Positions 63,101 to 64,000 of a DNA stretch of 64,000 bases are shown here, piece after piece (the first letter of the stretch is position 1; each line of letters begins with the position of its first letter). Made by a program: the position numbers and the translations under genes. The stretch is taken from the NCBI RefSeq assembly GCF_000002995.4, contig NW_025062479.1, positions 18,658,721 through 18,722,720 of the forward strand, read 5' to 3'. Under the pieces are notes generated by a model. It saw only the letters and a list, made by a program, of their open reading frames with translations. It had not been told where the DNA came from and did not search any database. Origin of the DNA: Brugia malayi (Eukaryota > Nematoda > Chromadorea > Rhabditida > Onchocercidae).

Positions 63101-64000
63101 AGTGCATGAAGTTGCTAATTCCTTATAATTTAATTGTAGTTTATTCCACTTCATTAATTAGTAGTTGTAGCCATAGATGTAATTAAGTTCAGCATTTGGA
63201 AATAATTTGATTCCTTTAAACAAATGATTAACATCAAAAGGATCAAATGACACCATTGCATTAAATGAATGAAATTTAGAAAGATATGTCTCAAAAATAA
63301 AAGTAGCTGCATTTTTGCATGATTTGATGTTGATTTCTTTTTGTTTTAAATTCGCTTGCTTCCAATATTGCTATTCATTTCAAAATCTTGGTGTGATAAC
63401 AGAACTTTATTTATCAAACATAGAACATATTTTTAAAAAAAATGGAATTTTATATCAGCAGTATTAGTATGAGAGGAGGGGAAGATGACGAAAAAGAAAG
63501 AGGGAAAATTTTTACATATTTTTTTGTAAAAATAACAACTGACGTTAAGACAGTTCAATGTGCAAACAAACAGCTCTGATCGCTGCTACGAAATTTGTGT
63601 CTTTTCTTGTCTACTAAAGATTCTCAACTTTATGAATATTGGATAATTTAGTTTATCTACACGCTGACACGGAAACTTTTCATATGTAATCAGTTCTTTT
63701 CTGAATCACTCTTTGCCAGGCCTTCTCTCATTTTCTTTCTATCAAGCAAGATTGTCTGTCTCATAGGAGGATGAAATGTCAACAATGACTGACTTATTTC
63801 TATCTACCTCAAATTAAGTCTTTGAGAGTACCTGATTTGTTTATCTGTAGATTTGTCCTTACCTTTATCTCTATTTGTTAAGTCATATACTACTTTAATG
63901 TCCTACAAAAACTGTTATTCGCTAGTGAAATCATACCTGCTGCTTTTGAAAATGATCGAAAATGTTGCAGTTTCTTGAAAATATTTAACTTTCTTTGCAA
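57181..64000. other. Intergenic, no gene supported
   Basis: Nearly 7 kb without a convincing gene. A somewhat GC-richer patch at 57600-57740 has a 42-codon ATG frame and the perfect palindrome AGGTGCACCT at 57732-57741. A GTGGCGTATATG word is repeated at 59677 and 59704. The longest frame (62836-63186, about 116 codons from its ATG) is rich in Phe, Tyr, His and Ser and has no splice or family support. The right edge of the window reaches no recognisable exon. Confidence 0.5.

Noticed and set aside
62827..63186. 119-codon plus-strand frame near the right end
   Set aside because: Aromatic and His-rich composition typical of noncoding AT-rich DNA; it begins at TTG and nothing supports it.

Overview
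This window is nuclear DNA of a nematode, most likely a clade III filarial-type worm (inference). The sequence is AT-rich, with many short exons of 60-250 bases split by introns of roughly 100-1,500 bases. Acceptors are nearly all TTTTCAG-like, two genes carry a trans-splice-like acceptor just before the start codon, and homopolymer runs are frequent. I saw no bacterial genes, tRNA, rRNA, CRISPR array or intact transposon.

Left part (1-28 kb). A small single-pass membrane protein gene (4525-5834, +) is followed by a seven-exon CLCC1-family ER channel gene (7620-10815, +). Next come an unidentified minus-strand reading frame (11456-11716) and a two-exon heterotrimeric G-protein gamma subunit gene (13174-13511, +). 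A weak two-exon candidate lies at 16794-17115. From 17 to 27 kb nothing reliable was found. An 850-base (TAC)n microsatellite fills 27438-28287.

Middle part (28-44 kb). An AMMECR1 orthologue has six certain exons at 34076-36851 (+), with uncertain N-terminal exons starting as far upstream as 31457. A ten-exon gene for a secreted cysteine-rich protein of no recognised family follows (40003-43354, +).

Right part (44-64 kb). An endophilin-B BAR-domain gene (45722-48679, -) lies head-to-head with an 18-exon IFT80/CHE-2 intraflagellar transport gene (51538-57097, +). A near-perfect RFX/DAF-19 X-box sits about 160 bases before the IFT80 start, as expected for a cilium gene in worms. From 57.2 kb to the end no gene could be supported.

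The genes do not form one pathway. They are unrelated housekeeping, signalling, membrane-remodelling and cilium genes. Exon models were built by hand from splice sites, phase continuity and family similarity recalled from memory. For CLCC1, G-gamma, IFT80, endophilin B and the AMMECR1 core, every junction keeps phase. In AT-rich DNA like this, chance reading frames of about 60 codons are common, so isolated frames without splice or family support were mostly rejected.
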